From Fulvia fulva (taxonomy: Eukaryota > Ascomycota > Dothideomycetes > Mycosphaerellales > Mycosphaerellaceae): a stretch of 64,000 bases of DNA. The translations under genes and the position numbers were made by a program. Location of the stretch: contig NC_063012.1 of NCBI RefSeq assembly GCF_020509005.1, positions 992,001 to 1,056,000 on the forward strand. The letters are read 5' to 3'. Below the pieces are notes generated by a model that saw nothing but the letters and a program-made list of their open reading frames with translations, ran no database searches and had not been told where the DNA came from. This document shows, piece after piece, positions 33,671 through 46,117 of the stretch (the first letter of the stretch is position 1; the number at the start of each line of letters is the position of its first letter).

Positions 33671-34624
33671 TCACGCCTTAAACTTCACCTCCGCCCTCGT
33701 CTCACGATGCCCCCCACTTTCAGCGTCCTGATTCTTCTCAACACTCACAATCCTCTTTCCGCCCATGGCCTTGATCGTATCGATAACCTTGTCATTGTCA
33801 TGTAAAGCCTGAACGTCATCGCCGCCGCCGATGGATTTGCCGTTGATTAAGACGTTGGGGACTGTTCGCCGGCCGGTGGATTTGAGGAGGGCGTCTTGGA
33901 GGCCGGAGCCGAGTTTGTGTTGGTCGAGTTCGACGATGTAGGGTTTGGGGGAGATGGTGTAGAGGTCGAGGAGGATGTGCTGGGAGGAGGTGTTAGTAGA
34001 GGGTTCCCAATCGTTTTGTATAGAACGTTTGCGACTCACCTTGGCCTTCTTGCTGAAGGGACAGTAACTTTTTGAAAAGACGATTATGGGCCCCTTCTTG
34101 AGAATATCGTTCAACTCCGTCTCCACCTCATGATCTTCCTCGCTCTCCGTCTCCTCGCTGTCCCCCTTCGACGCACTCGATGTCTTCGACGCGACATTCC
34201 CCACCTTGGCTACACCATCATCATTATCCGTCGCCGGCTTCTTATCCACAATCTTCCCATCCTGCATCTTCTTCCTGCCCGCCACACTCTTCTCCCCACT
34301 AGTAGGCGCATCACCCACAATCGGCTTCTGCTTCTGCGGTCGCGGCACCGGCGCCGCAGCTTCGGTCGATTCGCTAGTCGCAAGCGTCGCCGTCGCAGCA
34401 TCGTGTTCCTTCTGCAATCGCTCAATTCGTTCCTGTGTCTCTTTCTCCTTGACGTATGTTGCTTGCTTCTCGGCTGCGGTCTTTTTGTGTTCCATGGCTT
34501 TGACGGTCTTCTTGTAGAACTCCGATTCGTGGGTTAATTGTTCGCCATTGGTTACGTAGTACAGAGCCAGAACCACTAGTAGCGTCACAAGGCCAATGAC
34601 CTTGAACTGCCGTCCGGAAGGCAT
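33671..34624 (-). CDS. Monothiol glutaredoxin, ER/Golgi membrane type (Grx6/7-like)
   Basis: Exons 34,624-34,040 and 33,979-33,671, 297 residues. A transmembrane anchor at about 8-25 is followed by a long charged, Lys/Glu-rich lumenal stem (to about 165) and a C-terminal glutaredoxin domain. The active site is CPFS at 188-191 (one cysteine, hence monothiol). The glutathione-binding TVPNVLINGKSIGG segment is present. The 60-nt intron (GTGAGT...CAG, with CTAAC) is a multiple of three with no stop, so an unspliced reading stays open, but it interrupts the domain and is absent from the family pattern. Start chosen at the ATG just before the anchor. Role: glutathione-dependent redox or iron-sulfur handling in the secretory pathway. 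Confidence 0.88.
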   Translation of the reverse strand: MPSGRQFKVIGLVTLLVVLALYYVTNGEQLTHESEFYKKTVKAMEHKKTAAEKQATYVKEKETQERIERLQKEHDAATATLATSESTEAAAPVPRPQKQKPIVGDAPTSGEKSVAGRKKMQDGKIVDKKPATDNDDGVAKVGNVASKTSSASKGDSEETESEEDHEVETELNDILKKGPIIVFSKSYCPFSKKAKVSRKRSIQNDWEPSTNTSSQHILLDLYTISPKPYIVELDQHKLGSGLQDALLKSTGRRTVPNVLINGKSIGGGDDVQALHDNDKVIDTIKAMGGKRIVSVEKNQDAESGGHRETRAEVKFKA

Positions 34625-35927
34625 TGTCGCAGGCTGTCGAAGTGAAGTCAGGTGAAGGAATGGTAAGGGTGGTTTGTCGCTCGATATCCTGAAGGGCCGG
34701 AGGTGGTGAAGAGAATGTGGCTGTAGCAAGACAAGTGGTGCTACAGACACGTCAATAAACTGGATCGGCGTGGTTCTGATGTCGCCCAAGGTCATGCCCC
34801 TGCTGTGCCGTGAGCCGTCCGTGACGAACGAGAGGGACCGATCTGCTGCGTGCAGCGGTGGCCTGCCGAGCCTGCGACGAGAAGAGCAAGCTTGTTGAAT
34901 CGAAACGCAACCCAGGAGAGAACAGTGCACAGTAGTAGGATCTCACGAACTACTCCATAGTCACAGAGGCAGGTTAGTGGCGGTTCGGTGTCAGACATGT
35001 GATCTGTATCTAAACGTCTGCTAACCCAACGCGACTCTCGACATGTGCCTTCTCCGCACCAGAGCCCATGCATGGATCCCTATGCGTCCCCGTCCACCGC
35101 CGTCTCGGTCGTGGCACCCAGCCAAGACGCCCGAAGGAGCTTCTTCAGTGCAACCGCGGCTTGACATCAAGAACACACATCGAGCCGACTTTTCCATGCA
35201 ACAACATCAAAGCAATTTCAGCGTTGATATATGCCTCATCATCATACATGTAGGGCCTGACACGACGCGCCCGCATCTTGTACGGCCTTCAGCTGGCAGA
35301 CTACCCATGCACGCCATGACAATACTTCCGCCAGCTCGAGGCCCGATTACCGTTTTTCCAAGCGCGAGGTGCTGTGATTTACGTGAAGAAAGGAAAGTGT
35401 AAATTTGCTGACACCCGACTTCACTTCACTTCACAGCTTGGGAGGTTCCGAAGGGCTTGATCAATGGACTGGGACCCTCGTACTGCAGTGCACCTGTCAT
35501 TTCAACGTACCTGGTAAAAGGAATAGGCGAAGGAGTAAGCTACAGACTGCCAGCAGGAGACGTTTCAAAATACGGTTGTCTCGTGATTGAGTCACACCGC
35601 ACGCCACGCCTAACTACGACGAAGACTACATCTCAAGCAGAATGGCAACAATGCACTGTGGAGATGACGGAATGCCAATCACCTGTATGCGTCCATCGCG
35701 GCTTCAGTCATGTTGGCATGGTCAAATTTGTATTCTGACCACGAGCATTTCGTTGCCCAGGCTGTGTCTACCTGTTCTCCCTCGTCAGGTACGACGACGT
35801 TCTACTCTCCTCTCCCTGTATCCTCCCCGGCTGGCTTAGCCAACGGCCCCTGCGCTCTGATGGCCTCCAGCATGCTCAATCATCACTCGTCAATCATCTG
35901 ACCTGTTCGTGATATCGTTGAGCTTCA
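34625..35927. other. Intergenic region upstream of glutaredoxin
   Basis: Contains the glutaredoxin promoter and leader (pyrimidine-rich when read on the reverse strand) and the 3' side of RLI1. No supported gene. Confidence 0.45.
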
Positions 35928-36103
35928 TCAGGATGGAGCATCGTCCGCAGCGAGAACGTCTTCCTCATCGTCGTCCTGCTCGCACTCCTCTTGCTCCAAC
36001 GCCTCATCGGCGCCGCTCTTGATGCAGCGCCGGCGCGTGGTGCCTGCCTTCTTGGCTTTCTTCAGCTTGGATCCGCCCTGAGCGGTCTTCACATATTCGA
36101 CAT
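35928..36103 (-). other. Coding-like acidic tail downstream of RLI1 (possible alternative 3' exon)
   Basis: An open reverse-strand frame of about 58 codons, starting with the GAT/Asp junction and ending TGA at 35,930-35,928. It has strong third-position G/C, a Lys/Arg-rich part (KLKKAKKAGTTRRRC) and an acidic end (EQDDDEEDV). It has no ATG of its own. A 44-nt GTAACT...CAG intron (36,147-36,104) inside the last RLI1 codons would join it in frame. No known domain. Whether it is used is unknown. Confidence 0.4.
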
Positions 36104-36115
36104 CTGGGGCGCCTT

Positions 36116-37995
36116 TCAGGACTCCTCCTCCAAGAAGAAGTAGTTACCATTGGCCTTCTGCTCGTGGTCCAGCTGAGAGTCGAGCTTGTTGATACGTGGG
36201 CGGTACGTGTTTGGATCACGACGGAAAGTGACGTCCAAGTTCTTCAAGAATTTGTTGCAGCCAGTCAACAAGCTCTCGGGTGTGTTTGCGCGAGACTTCT
36301 TGGATGGTTGACCATCGAAGACAATGACACGGTCTGCAAGATAAGTGGCCATGATGAAATCGTGCTCGACGACGAAGGCGGTCTTCTTGGAGTGCATGAT
36401 GAATCGCTTGATGACACGGGCTGCGATGATACGTTGCTCGGAATCGAGGTAGGCAGACGGCTCATCGATCAGGTAGATGTCGGCTGGGATACCGAGCGCA
36501 AGCACGATGGCGACACGCTGCAGTTCACCACCGGACAAGTTCTGCACTTCCTGGTCGATGAAGTCATCCATCTTGAGTGGCTTGTAGACGTCGGTCTGGA
36601 ACTGTGGCGACAAGAACGCGGCCTTGATCTTCTTGAAGAACAATTGTCTCACAGTACCAGTGAACTTGGGCGTGATCTTCTGTGGCTTCATGCTGATGTT
36701 CATCGGGGGAATTTTCTTGCCGTCGTCAGGCTTCAGGGCGCCCGCAAGCATCTTACAGAAAGTGGTCTTTCCAGTACCGTTCTCTCCCATCATGACCAGG
36801 ATCTCAGAATCTGTAAAGTCACCAGCCTTGACGGTCAGGTTGAAGCTACCCATTGTGCAGGACATGTCGGGGTATCCATAAGCACGGTTCTTGTCGGCGA
36901 GATACTCTTCGCCGGCCTCGCCGACTCTGAAGGTGAGGGACTCCTCACGGAAACGCAAGTTCTCGGTTGGGATGTTACCGTCGAGGAAGATGTTGATACC
37001 TTCACGGACGGAGAAAGGAGCGGTGACGACACCATAGACGGCCGGCTTTCCGTAGAGTACACAGATATAATCTGAAAGGTAGTCCAGGATAGACAAGTCG
37101 TGCTCAACAACGATGACATATGAGTTTGGCCCGAGGAGACTGCGGATGATGCGACCAGCGGCCAAACGTTGCTTGACATCCAAAAAGGAAGAAGGCTCGT
37201 CGAACATGTAGACGTCGGCTTTTTGTACGCAGACCATGGCGATGGCAAAACGTTGCAGCTCTCCACCAGACAGGAGATCAACATCACGGTCCCAGACCTG
37301 CTTCAACTCCAGCTCGGTCGTAATCTCGTCGAGTCGTGCTTCGTCCACCTGAGACCGTTGGCTAATGATGTGGCCGACTGCCCTGTCGGTGCCCTTGATT
37401 GCCTTTGGGATCTGGTCCACATATTGTGGCTTGGTGACAGCCTTCAAGTCGTCTTCCAGCACCTTTGTGAAGTAGTTCTGCAATTCAGATCCTCGGAACT
37501 TCTTGAGCACCTCTTCCCAGTCCGGCGGGTTGTCGTACATGCCCAAGTTTGGCTTCATCTTTCCAGCCAAGATCTTCAATGCTGTACTCTTTCCAATACC
37601 GTTCGTCCCCACCAGACCCAGCACCTGTCCCGGCCTTGGCATTGGAAGTCGGTGAAGCTTGAAGCTGTTGGCGCTGTATCGGTGGGTGACCTGAGTCTCG
37701 AGGTTGGTGGGCAGGTTGATGATGTTGATGGCGTCGAACGGGCACTTCTTGGGGCAGATACCGCATCCAATGCATAGTCGTTCGGAAATGAAGGCGATCT
37801 TGGAGGAGGCGTCAACTTCGATGCACAGCTTGCCCGTCCGCACGACTGGACATGACTTCTTGCATTCTTGCCTGCACTTCTTGGGCTTGCACTTGTCCGA
37901 GTTGACGATGGCGATACTAGACACAATCAATCAGTGGCCTGTTTCATCATCCGCTGTTTCTCGAGTCTGACCCACCGCGTCAGTTTGTCCGACAT
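36116..37995 (-). CDS. RLI1: Rli1/ABCE1 ribosome-recycling ABC ATPase
   Basis: Exon 1 37,995-37,976 and exon 2 37,916-36,116, 606 residues, with a 59-nt GTGGGT...TAG intron after codon 6. The N-terminus has two 4Fe-4S cysteine sets ([27 protein letters not shown]). The two nucleotide-binding domains have Walker A GTNGIGKS (about 110) and GENGTGKT (about 384), two LSGGELQR signatures, and Walker [11 protein letters not shown] and [10 protein letters not shown]. This is the universal ABCE1 layout at the usual length. It splits post-termination ribosomes and acts in initiation and ribosome export. The first exon (MSDKLTR) matches the family start. Divergent from CHD1. Confidence 0.97.
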
Positions 37996-39104
37996 CTTGG
38001 CTACTGTTCTTGCTGGCGGTTGTCGAAATTTGGTTGTGGGAGTTGCAGCAAGACAATATCAAGAGTCAAGCGACGCTTTTGGTAGTCGTGGGGTGAAGCA
38101 CGATTGCCAGCAGTGAAGCGAGCCCCAGGTGTCGGTGCAGTATGTTTGCGTGCAACTGCGAAATTCATGTGTCGATGTGCTGGCCGTAATATTGTATTCG
38201 CTGCTCTTAATTGGGCGACGACGTGGAGGGGCACTTTTGGTGGGCAGCGTGGGCAGCAAGCGACGCGTGACCTCGAGCGCGGGAAGTCGTGGAGAGAGCG
38301 CAGCCGAGAACATCAACTGCACGAGCGTGATCGGCTGTGCATTCATCGCCGAGTTTGAGAATCGCAAAACACTCGGTACACAGGTGAGATCCAAGTTGAC
38401 TATTCTGACAACCTCGACGAGTACTCTGCACTGCGAGGTCAGGTTATTCTTGCATGTCAGACCTTGTCGGCACTGCAGCCACGAATTTTGGCGAGAGTGA
38501 CGCCCAGCAGAGAGCCCTTGCCCGTCTTAGTGGACATCTCCAACTGATCATTCACGACTCCGACCTGAACACACTCACCACACATCCCACTCCTTCAAGC
38601 GTGCTGCCACCGAGGCCACCGCAATCATGGCCTGTAAGTAACATCCTCTCCCTTTTCTGTGCCTCTTTCGGCCGCATTTTTGGGCCACGCGACCACGACT
38701 CGGCGGGCGAGACGCAGCCATCACAAGAGCCCGATCAATGCCATATTCCATCCATATACCTTCTCGACCCTCTCTGGACCACCGATATCGAGTCCCCCGA
38801 CCCTTTCTCAACCAGCCGAAGCGAACGCAATAGTCACTGAGCCGCCAGATCAAGCCAGCTGGCCAGCCGAGGCCACCTACGCCCTCTCATCATCAGGCCT
38901 CATTTCACGGTCGGACTTGGTTGTCCTGGCATTGATAGGAGCTATACTGTCGCTCAGGCGGGGGAACCGGTCGCGTAGTGCTCGCGGATGCACCTGCCAA
39001 ATTTCAGCTCGAGGCGACTGCTGAAGCCTGAGATATCGTGCTGACATCGTGGCCCATTAGCGGTGCCTCTACTCCTACCCACCCATCCACCGCCATCTAA
39101 CGAC
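37996..39104. other. Shared divergent promoter region RLI1/CHD1
   Basis: About 1.1 kb between divergent start codons. A possible mini-exon for CHD1 (ATG at 38,627 with GTAAGT donor at 38,634) lies here. No other supported gene. Confidence 0.5.
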
Positions 39105-42100
39105 ATGCCTATGACCAATGGTCACGCCGATGGGGTCGACTCGAGTCTACCGAGACCGTCACCTCAGCCCACACGCGACGAGAGCGAGCTACCTGACGCG
39201 GACGATATTCCTACCCACACCATATCATCACATGCCGCTCCACAAGACGAAGCACATTCGGATGACGATGCCATACATGACATGGCAACATCGTCACTTG
39301 ATGAGGATGAAGACGCGCCCGGCGAGGACGACGCAGACTTTGACGAGACCACGCCTCCTCCCGGTCAGACCGATGCAATGGACCACGACAGATCATCGTC
39401 CGAGTCTAGTTCGAGGCCCGGGAAGCGGAAAGTCGATGTCGACGACGAGGAGTATATGAAGCAGAACCCAGAGCTCTATGGCCTGCGGAGAAGTGTATGT
39501 GCAGAGTTTTCACCTTGGCCCAACTGCTTGCTAACATACTGTAACCAGGGCCGAGCACGACCTACACGTCGAGTGGTATGTTCACGCCCCTTAAAACATG
39601 ACAACCATAGCATACTGATATTCTCCCCAGGTCGATAGTTCCGATGAAGATGACGATGATGAGGACGATGTTAACAACGGCAGAAGGCGGAAACGCCAAA
39701 GGGTCGCCGGCAGCAGAGCACGTACGTCGGCCTCGACTCCCTCAACTTTCACACATCAATTGATTGCTGACTTGTTGTGCAGCTTCCGTTCCTCAAGTTC
39801 GAGAGTCCTCCCGAGTCGCTTCCTCAGCTGGTTCCGGGTCAGAAGATGACACCTACGGCGGTGAACGCGGCCGTACGTTCGCGAAGAAGCACAGACAAAA
39901 GATGCAAGCTGTCGCCTCCGGCAGTGGCACACCGCAGTTGAGCGAAGTGCGCTTCTCGTCAAGACGAGCTGCAAAGGTGACGAACTACAATGAGGCCGAA
40001 GACGATCTCGGCCTCAGCGAGGAGGACACCGAAGCCACACCCAATCACTACTATGTCGAGGACAACACGCCGGCTATTGACGTTGTGCTGAACCACCGGC
40101 TGAAGGAGGATGCGGGTACGTACTACACGCATCTCAACACGAGCTCTTCGGCTCCTGCTAACCAATGCCTAGTCGAATCGAGCAATCCTGAAAAGCACGA
40201 CTACGAGTTCTATGTGAGTATACACATGCATCACGTGTCTCTTGAACATTCACTGACGCGTTTGTCAGATCAAATGGCAAGGCCAAGCACACTATCACGC
40301 AACATGGCACCCATGGGCAGAGCTTTCCTCATATAAAGGCTTTCGACGACTGGAGAACTACTTTCGCAAGGTCGTCAAGGCCGAATTCAGCTTGACTCAC
40401 GATCCGGATGCCGCAATAGAGGACCGAGAACGATGGAACCTCGATCGCGAAGCCTACCTCGACTCTCTCAACGATTACAAGCAGATTGAGCGTGTCATCG
40501 GAGCAAGAGACGGCGAAGAAGGCACCGAATATTTCGTCAAGTGGAAGGGCTTGTTCTACGACTCATGTACGTGGGAGACGGAGACACTCGTTAGCCACGA
40601 GGCGCAGACCGAGATCGATCGCTACCTTGACCGATCTGCGAAGCTGCCCTTCTCTGATCGTAACGAGTCCAACCCGAATACTCGTGCTGCCTACAAGCCT
40701 TTCAGGTCACAGCCGAGCTACATCAAAGGTGGTGAGCTCAGGGAGTTCCAGATCCATGGTCTGAACTTCTTGGCCCATCATTGGTGCAAAGGCAACAATG
40801 TCATCCTGGCAGACGAGATGGGTCTCGGCAAGACGGTGCAGACTTGTGCCTTTATCAACTGGCTGAGGCATGATCGGCGACAGCAAGGGCCATTCATCGT
40901 GGTCGTTCCGCTGTCCACCATGCCCGCATGGGCCGACACCTTCAACAACTGGACACCAGATGTCAACTATGTTGTCTACAACGGCAACGAGGCTGCTCGT
41001 AAGATCATACGCGAGTATGAGCTGCTGGTCGACGGCAACACGAAGAAGGTCAAGTTCAACGTCCTGCTCACAACGTACGAGTACATTCTGGCCGACGCCA
41101 CCTTCCTGTCACAATTGAAGTGGCAATTCATGGCCGTGGACGAAGCCCATCGATTGAAGAACCGCGAATCACAACTTTACGCAAAGCTTCTGGACTTCAA
41201 TGCTCCCAGCAGACTCCTCATCACTGGCACGCCCATGCAGAATACGCTTGGTGAGCTCTCCGCATTGATGGACTTTCTCATGCCTGGCAAGATCCACGTC
41301 GAAGAGAACATCGACTTGACCTCGGAACACGCCAGCAGAAAACTTGCCGAGCTCACTGATGCCATCTCGCCGTACATGATTCGACGCACCAAGCAAAAGG
41401 TCGAGAACGATCTGCCTCCCAAGACGGAGAAGATCATTCGTGTCGAGCTGTCCGATGTGCAGCTTGAGTACTACAAGAACATCCTCACACGCAACTACAC
41501 AGCCCTCAATGCTGGTGCGAAAGCTGGAAAGACTTCCCTCCTCAACATCATGATGGAACTCAAGAAGGCCAGCAATCATCCTTTCATGTTCCCAAATGCT
41601 GAAGAGCGCCTACTGGCTGGCAGCGAGAGTCGAGACGATTTGCTCAAAGCAATGATCACTTCAAGTGGCAAGCTGATGCTTCTTGACCAGCTGCTCACGA
41701 AAATGAAGAAGGACGGTCACCGAGTCTTGATCTTCAGTCAGATGGTGAAGATGTTGGACATCCTCGGCGACTATCTCACCCTTCGTGGCCACCAATTTCA
41801 ACGACTGGACGGCACCATCGCCGCCGGACCGAGGCGTATGGCCATCGATCATTTCAACGCACCTGACAGCCAGGACTTTACCTTCCTGCTATCGACTCGT
41901 GCTGGTGGTTTGGGCATCAACCTCATGACTGCTGACACTGTCATCCTGTTTGACTCTGATTGGAATCCGCAAGCCGATTTGCAAGCCATGGCTCGCGCTC
42001 ATCGAATCGGTCAGAAGAAGCCTGTTACCATCTACCGCTTTGTGTCCAAGGACACCGTCGAGGAAGAAGTTCTTGAGCGCGCTCGCAACAAGCTCATGTT

Positions 42101-44192
42101 GGAGTTCATCACCATTCAACGAGGTGTGACCGACAAGGATGCTCGCGACCTTGGCGAACGCATGAATCGTGTTGGTGCTAGCACTGCGGAGCCGACATCG
42201 TCAGACGACATCTCTCAAATTCTCAAGAAGCGTGGTGAGAAGATGTTCGAACAGTCTGGAAACCAACGCAAGTTGGAGGAGCTTGACATCGACGCTGTTC
42301 TCGAGAACGCCGAGGAGCACAAGACCGAGCAGCCAGAAGGCATGACTACTGACGGTGGCGAAGAGTTCTTGCGCAGCTTTGAGTATACGGATGTCAAGAT
42401 CGACCTTGAGTGGGACGACATCATCCCCAAGCACGAGCTCGACAAGATCAAAGAAGAGGAGCGCAAGAAGGAAGAAGAGCAGTATCTCGAAAGCGTCATC
42501 GAAGCCAACCAGCCTAGAAAGCGAAAGGCCGCCGGAGATGACGGTCGAGAACAACGAGCAGCGAAGAAGCGTGCTCGTGACATGATGCCGCAACCTGAGG
42601 AGGGTGATGATGATGCCGAAGACTCTGATCCCGGTGCTGACCCTAAGCGGCCACTAGGTGAGAAGGAATGCCGCCACCTCATCAGAGCCTATGAGCGATT
42701 CGGTGCCATGGCTGAAAGGCAAGATGAGATCATCAAAGAGGCTAGACTGCTCGGGCGAGATGTCGATACCGTGAAGAACACCCTCCAAGACATCATCGAC
42801 ACCGCGATCCGCATGCAGAAAGAGCATGCTGACCACTTGTTGGAGGTCGAGCGATCCACGAACAAGGCCGTGACGAAGAAGGAGAAGAAGGCAGTACTGT
42901 TCGACTTCCGCGGCGTCAAGCGCCTGAATGCCCAAACCCTTACCGAGCGCCCGGAAGAAATGCGCATGCTACGCGACTGCATTGCTCAGGTGCCCGACTG
43001 GAGAATGTTCAGAGTCACTGAGGCGTCCAAGCCTGCGTCGTATACTTGCGAGTGGGGTGCTAAAGAAGACGGGATGCTCTGTGTTGGCATCGCGAAGCAC
43101 GGCTATGGTGCATGGGTGCCTATTCGTGACGATCCCGAGCTCGGTCTTACTGACAAGTTCTACCTCGAAGAGCACCGCGTCGGTGCCAAGGAGGAGCGAA
43201 CGAAGGGCGGCGAAGAAAGCAAAGTGGCCAAGTCTCCAGGAGCCGTCCATCTGGTCCGTCGAGCGAACTACCTTATCAGCGTACTCAAAGACAAGACCAG
43301 CAACGGCACTAACCTGCAGGCCAAGAAGGCGCTCGAGAACCATCATCGAAACAACAGGAAGCATCTCGGTCAGTATCACGGACGTATTTCTACTCCAGGA
43401 CAATCTGGAAGTCCTGCACCGGACAGACGCCATAAGATGCATCAGTCCGACATCCGCAACAGTATGGATCGTCGTGGCGGACAAGGTTCTCCGAATGGCC
43501 ATGCTGGTCATCGCAAGTCGGACAGCAGACACCGAATGTCCGAGGAACGCAGACCGGGCCATCACCGTAACGGTAGCTCACCGATGGTGACGAACGGCGC
43601 CTCTCACAGGCAGCTGTCTGAGTCCGAGCAGCGTATCCGCAAGATCTTGGACCCAATCAGCAGCGCTCTCGCGAAGGTTAACGGAGCGACGAAGAAGAAG
43701 ATTCCTGATGACGATGAGCGGCTGAAGATGATCAAAGCGGGCCTACTGACCATCGGCAACCATATCAATGGACAAGTGCGCAGCAACGGCCAAGCATCTA
43801 TGGAAGACAAGATGTGGGACTATGTGTCTGAACACTACTGGCCTCAGTCCAAGTCGAGTGACAAGCGGGTGTCAGGTCGCAAGCTCCGAGACATGTACAA
43901 GAAGATTTCTGGCAAAGACAGCGCTGCGGCTGCGTCGAAGACTACCCCGGTCAAGCCCAACCCAGCTCCGCCTGCCGCGGCATCATCTTCGACCAACGGT
44001 AGCGCCACGATCACGAAGTCCGAGGCTGCGCTGGACGAACCAGCTAAGCCGGCAACAGTAACAGAGCCTAAGGAGGTCAAGGCAGAGAATGTTGCCCCGC
44101 CAGAAGTCAAGGCTCAGTCGCCAGAAGCTACGACTGGCATAAAGCCGGAGATGAATGCCGCAGCAGAGGCTCCAGCGAATGATGCGCCGTAG
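39105..44192 (+). CDS. CHD1: CHD1 chromatin-remodelling ATPase
   Basis: Six exons: 39,105-39,494, 39,549-39,575, 39,631-39,721, 39,783-40,115, 40,173-40,213 and 40,269-44,192, giving 1601 residues; all five introns are GT-AG and keep frame. The order is: acidic Ser-rich N-terminus; tandem chromodomains (about 280-340, with IKWQGQAHYHATW spliced together from two exons, and about 366-425, VKWKGLFYDSCTWE); the SNF2 ATPase with DEMGLGKT and DEAH; helicase C with RAHRIGQKKPV; a SANT/SLIDE-type region; and a C-terminal CHCT-like domain (MWDYVSEHYWP). It slides and spaces nucleosomes on transcribed genes. The start is the first ATG of exon 1; a 7-nt upstream exon at 38,627 is an alternative. Confidence 0.95.
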
Positions 44193-44855
44193 GGTCGTGT
44201 AACATTACTGAGAAAGACGGGATGGCATGGACAGCAGTACCGATGGGTATGGATTTTTACGAAACCACTGCAGACGACCAAGCAGCATCTGGAAAGGCGT
44301 ACAGAGAATAAGGATACAGCGCAGGGATTCTGCGTAAAAGCATTGGCTGAACAACAGCACTGAAAGAAGCGATGGTGTCCGGGTGGGTTTACTGACAGGA
44401 TTCTATTGTGTTAGTTGGCGGCACGCGTGGTTATCTGCATAGAGAAGACGCCGGCGACGCGTTCTCAAGGAGTTGGCATTCTGTTTATTTGAGCGAAGAG
44501 AGATATGTGGACATGAGCGAAGACACGTCGAGTTTGCCTGTACCACTAGAGAGAGCACTAGCCACTACATGCTAGATGTCGAGCAAGACGATACCCCCAA
44601 GATAATGTAGCCGCAACAATAATGCGCAAAGGAAATCGATGTGGCCCGAGCGCCCAATTTGACTTGACGCTCTGAATCTCAATCTCGAAAGCTTCACTTT
44701 GACAATTGCACTTCACATCCGGCAATTCGCGCAGCCACCATTATACCACACCTATCGCAGCATCCTACCCTCACTCCCGCTCTTGCATATCCTCGACATA
44801 TCGGTCTAGGCGCAGTGCGTGACCTCGCCGGCACGCACCCGCGCAAACCGCAAAG
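44193..44855. other. Intergenic region CHD1-LSM8
   Basis: 3' UTR of CHD1 and promoter of LSM8 in tandem orientation. The last 150 bases are pyrimidine-rich leader. No other gene seen. Confidence 0.5.
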
Positions 44856-45250
44856 ATGTCTCTAAACAGCTACCTCAACAGTAAGACTTTTCCCTCCTCG
44901 GCAGGCACACAGTATGCGCCCTATGCTCACAGCCTGACCACAGTATGAAACATGGACTGACCTTCTTTTTCCTGTCAGGGAAAGTATGCCTGATCCTCGT
45001 TGACGGCCGTTGCATGGTCGGCAACCTCATATCCTGTGATAATGTCACCAACCTCGCTCTGGAGAATTGCGTGGAGCGCATAATCAGATCGCCGGACGAG
45101 GAGGAGCCGAGTGAGGAGGAGCCCAGGGGGTTGTTTATGGTTCGGGGGGACAATGTGGTGGTGTGTGGGTTGGTGGATGAGGAGTTGGATGGGAGTATTG
45201 ATTGGACGAAGGTCAAGGGCAGTGAGATTGGAACGACGAAGCATGTATGA
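44856..45250 (+). CDS. LSM8: U6 snRNA-associated Sm-like protein Lsm8
   Basis: Exons 44,856-44,880 and 44,979-45,250 with a 98-nt GTAAGA...CAG intron, 98 residues. The Sm1 motif runs from VCLILVDGRCMVGNLISCDNV to NLALENCVERI, and the Sm2 motif is GLFMVRGDNVVVCGLVDEE. The N-terminus MSLNSYLNRKV is typical of Lsm8, which distinguishes the nuclear Lsm2-8 ring that binds the U6 3' end from the cytoplasmic Lsm1-7 ring. Length is normal. The intron position after the first codons agrees with the need for exon 1 to supply the N-terminal helix. Confidence 0.93.
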
Positions 45251-46050
45251 GGAGAAGGTTACAGGCTTTGCAGGAGGGATGATACCATTACGGGTCGATG
45301 GCAGTGTAGAGGCCAGGCCCAGTGCAACTGCGCAGAAGGCACAACAGAGGAAATGCTGCGCTACCGGACAATGGCAAAGAAGACGTTGCGCCGAGGATAT
45401 GAGATGGAGGGAGCAGAGACAATACTTCGCATAAGAGTATGTATTGCCGCAGGTGTTAGATTCGACCACTCGAGTATTGACACAATGCGAAGCATAGCGC
45501 CGTGCGAGAGAGCTTCCAACGACCTTGACTATGATGCAAAAGACCTTGCCTTCCACGGACAGGAGACCGTAAGGCGACGCAGCGAGGCAAAGAAGACTAC
45601 TCGGATCGATGTACAAATGGCAGAATGAGCAATACTCAGAGGAAACGAGTCATCTGTCATCAGTGTTATCGGCCAAACTGTGCCTGAAAACGATGCTTGG
45701 CATGATTTGGCGTCTACTTCTCCACCATTGCCTGCTGAATCTCACGCGAAGCTATTGACAGACTACAGACACCGACTCGCAGACGTGACTTGTGGAGCTC
45801 TGCTCTGAGCTCGAAGCAAACGCAAGCCACTATTTTAGCTCGATTGGAAGCAGCTGAACACGGCTTGAAAACAGTCGAGAACAGTCGAGAATGGTCTTGC
45901 GCACCCAGCTTCAGGACATTGACCTGTGAGAGAGGTGTATATTCCGCTCTTCTGCAGAGTGGCTGTCTGCCAGCTGCCGTTGGCTGGTAAGGGCGTAGCT
46001 GATCCTCGCCACCACACTCTAGATCTCAACAACAGCGATGCAGAACATGC
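45251..46050. other. Intergenic region LSM8 to CaaX gene
   Basis: No supported gene; short frames on both strands lack domains and splice-linked continuation. Confidence 0.45.
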
Positions 46051-46059
46051 ATATAAAGG
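46051..46059 (+). promoter_or_regulatory. TATA-like box before CaaX gene
   Basis: ATATAAAGG, 59 bases before the ATG at 46,118. It makes upstream in-frame starts unlikely and supports the shorter protein. Confidence 0.5.
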
Positions 46060-46117
46060 CTCCTCCCCTTTCTCGAATCCCAGTCGCAACGGCCTCGATT
46101 ACACCCCTCCTAACACG

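Noticed and set aside
33671..34930. 419-residue reading of the glutaredoxin gene
   Set aside because: Includes an unspliced in-frame intron and about 100 non-family residues upstream of the membrane anchor.
36164..37075. 303-codon forward frame opposite RLI1
   Set aside because: Exact antisense shadow of the RLI1 coding exon; codon-structure mirror only.
38454..38840. 128-codon frame in the RLI1/CHD1 gap
   Set aside because: Runs through a likely donor and a pyrimidine-rich leader; no family pattern.
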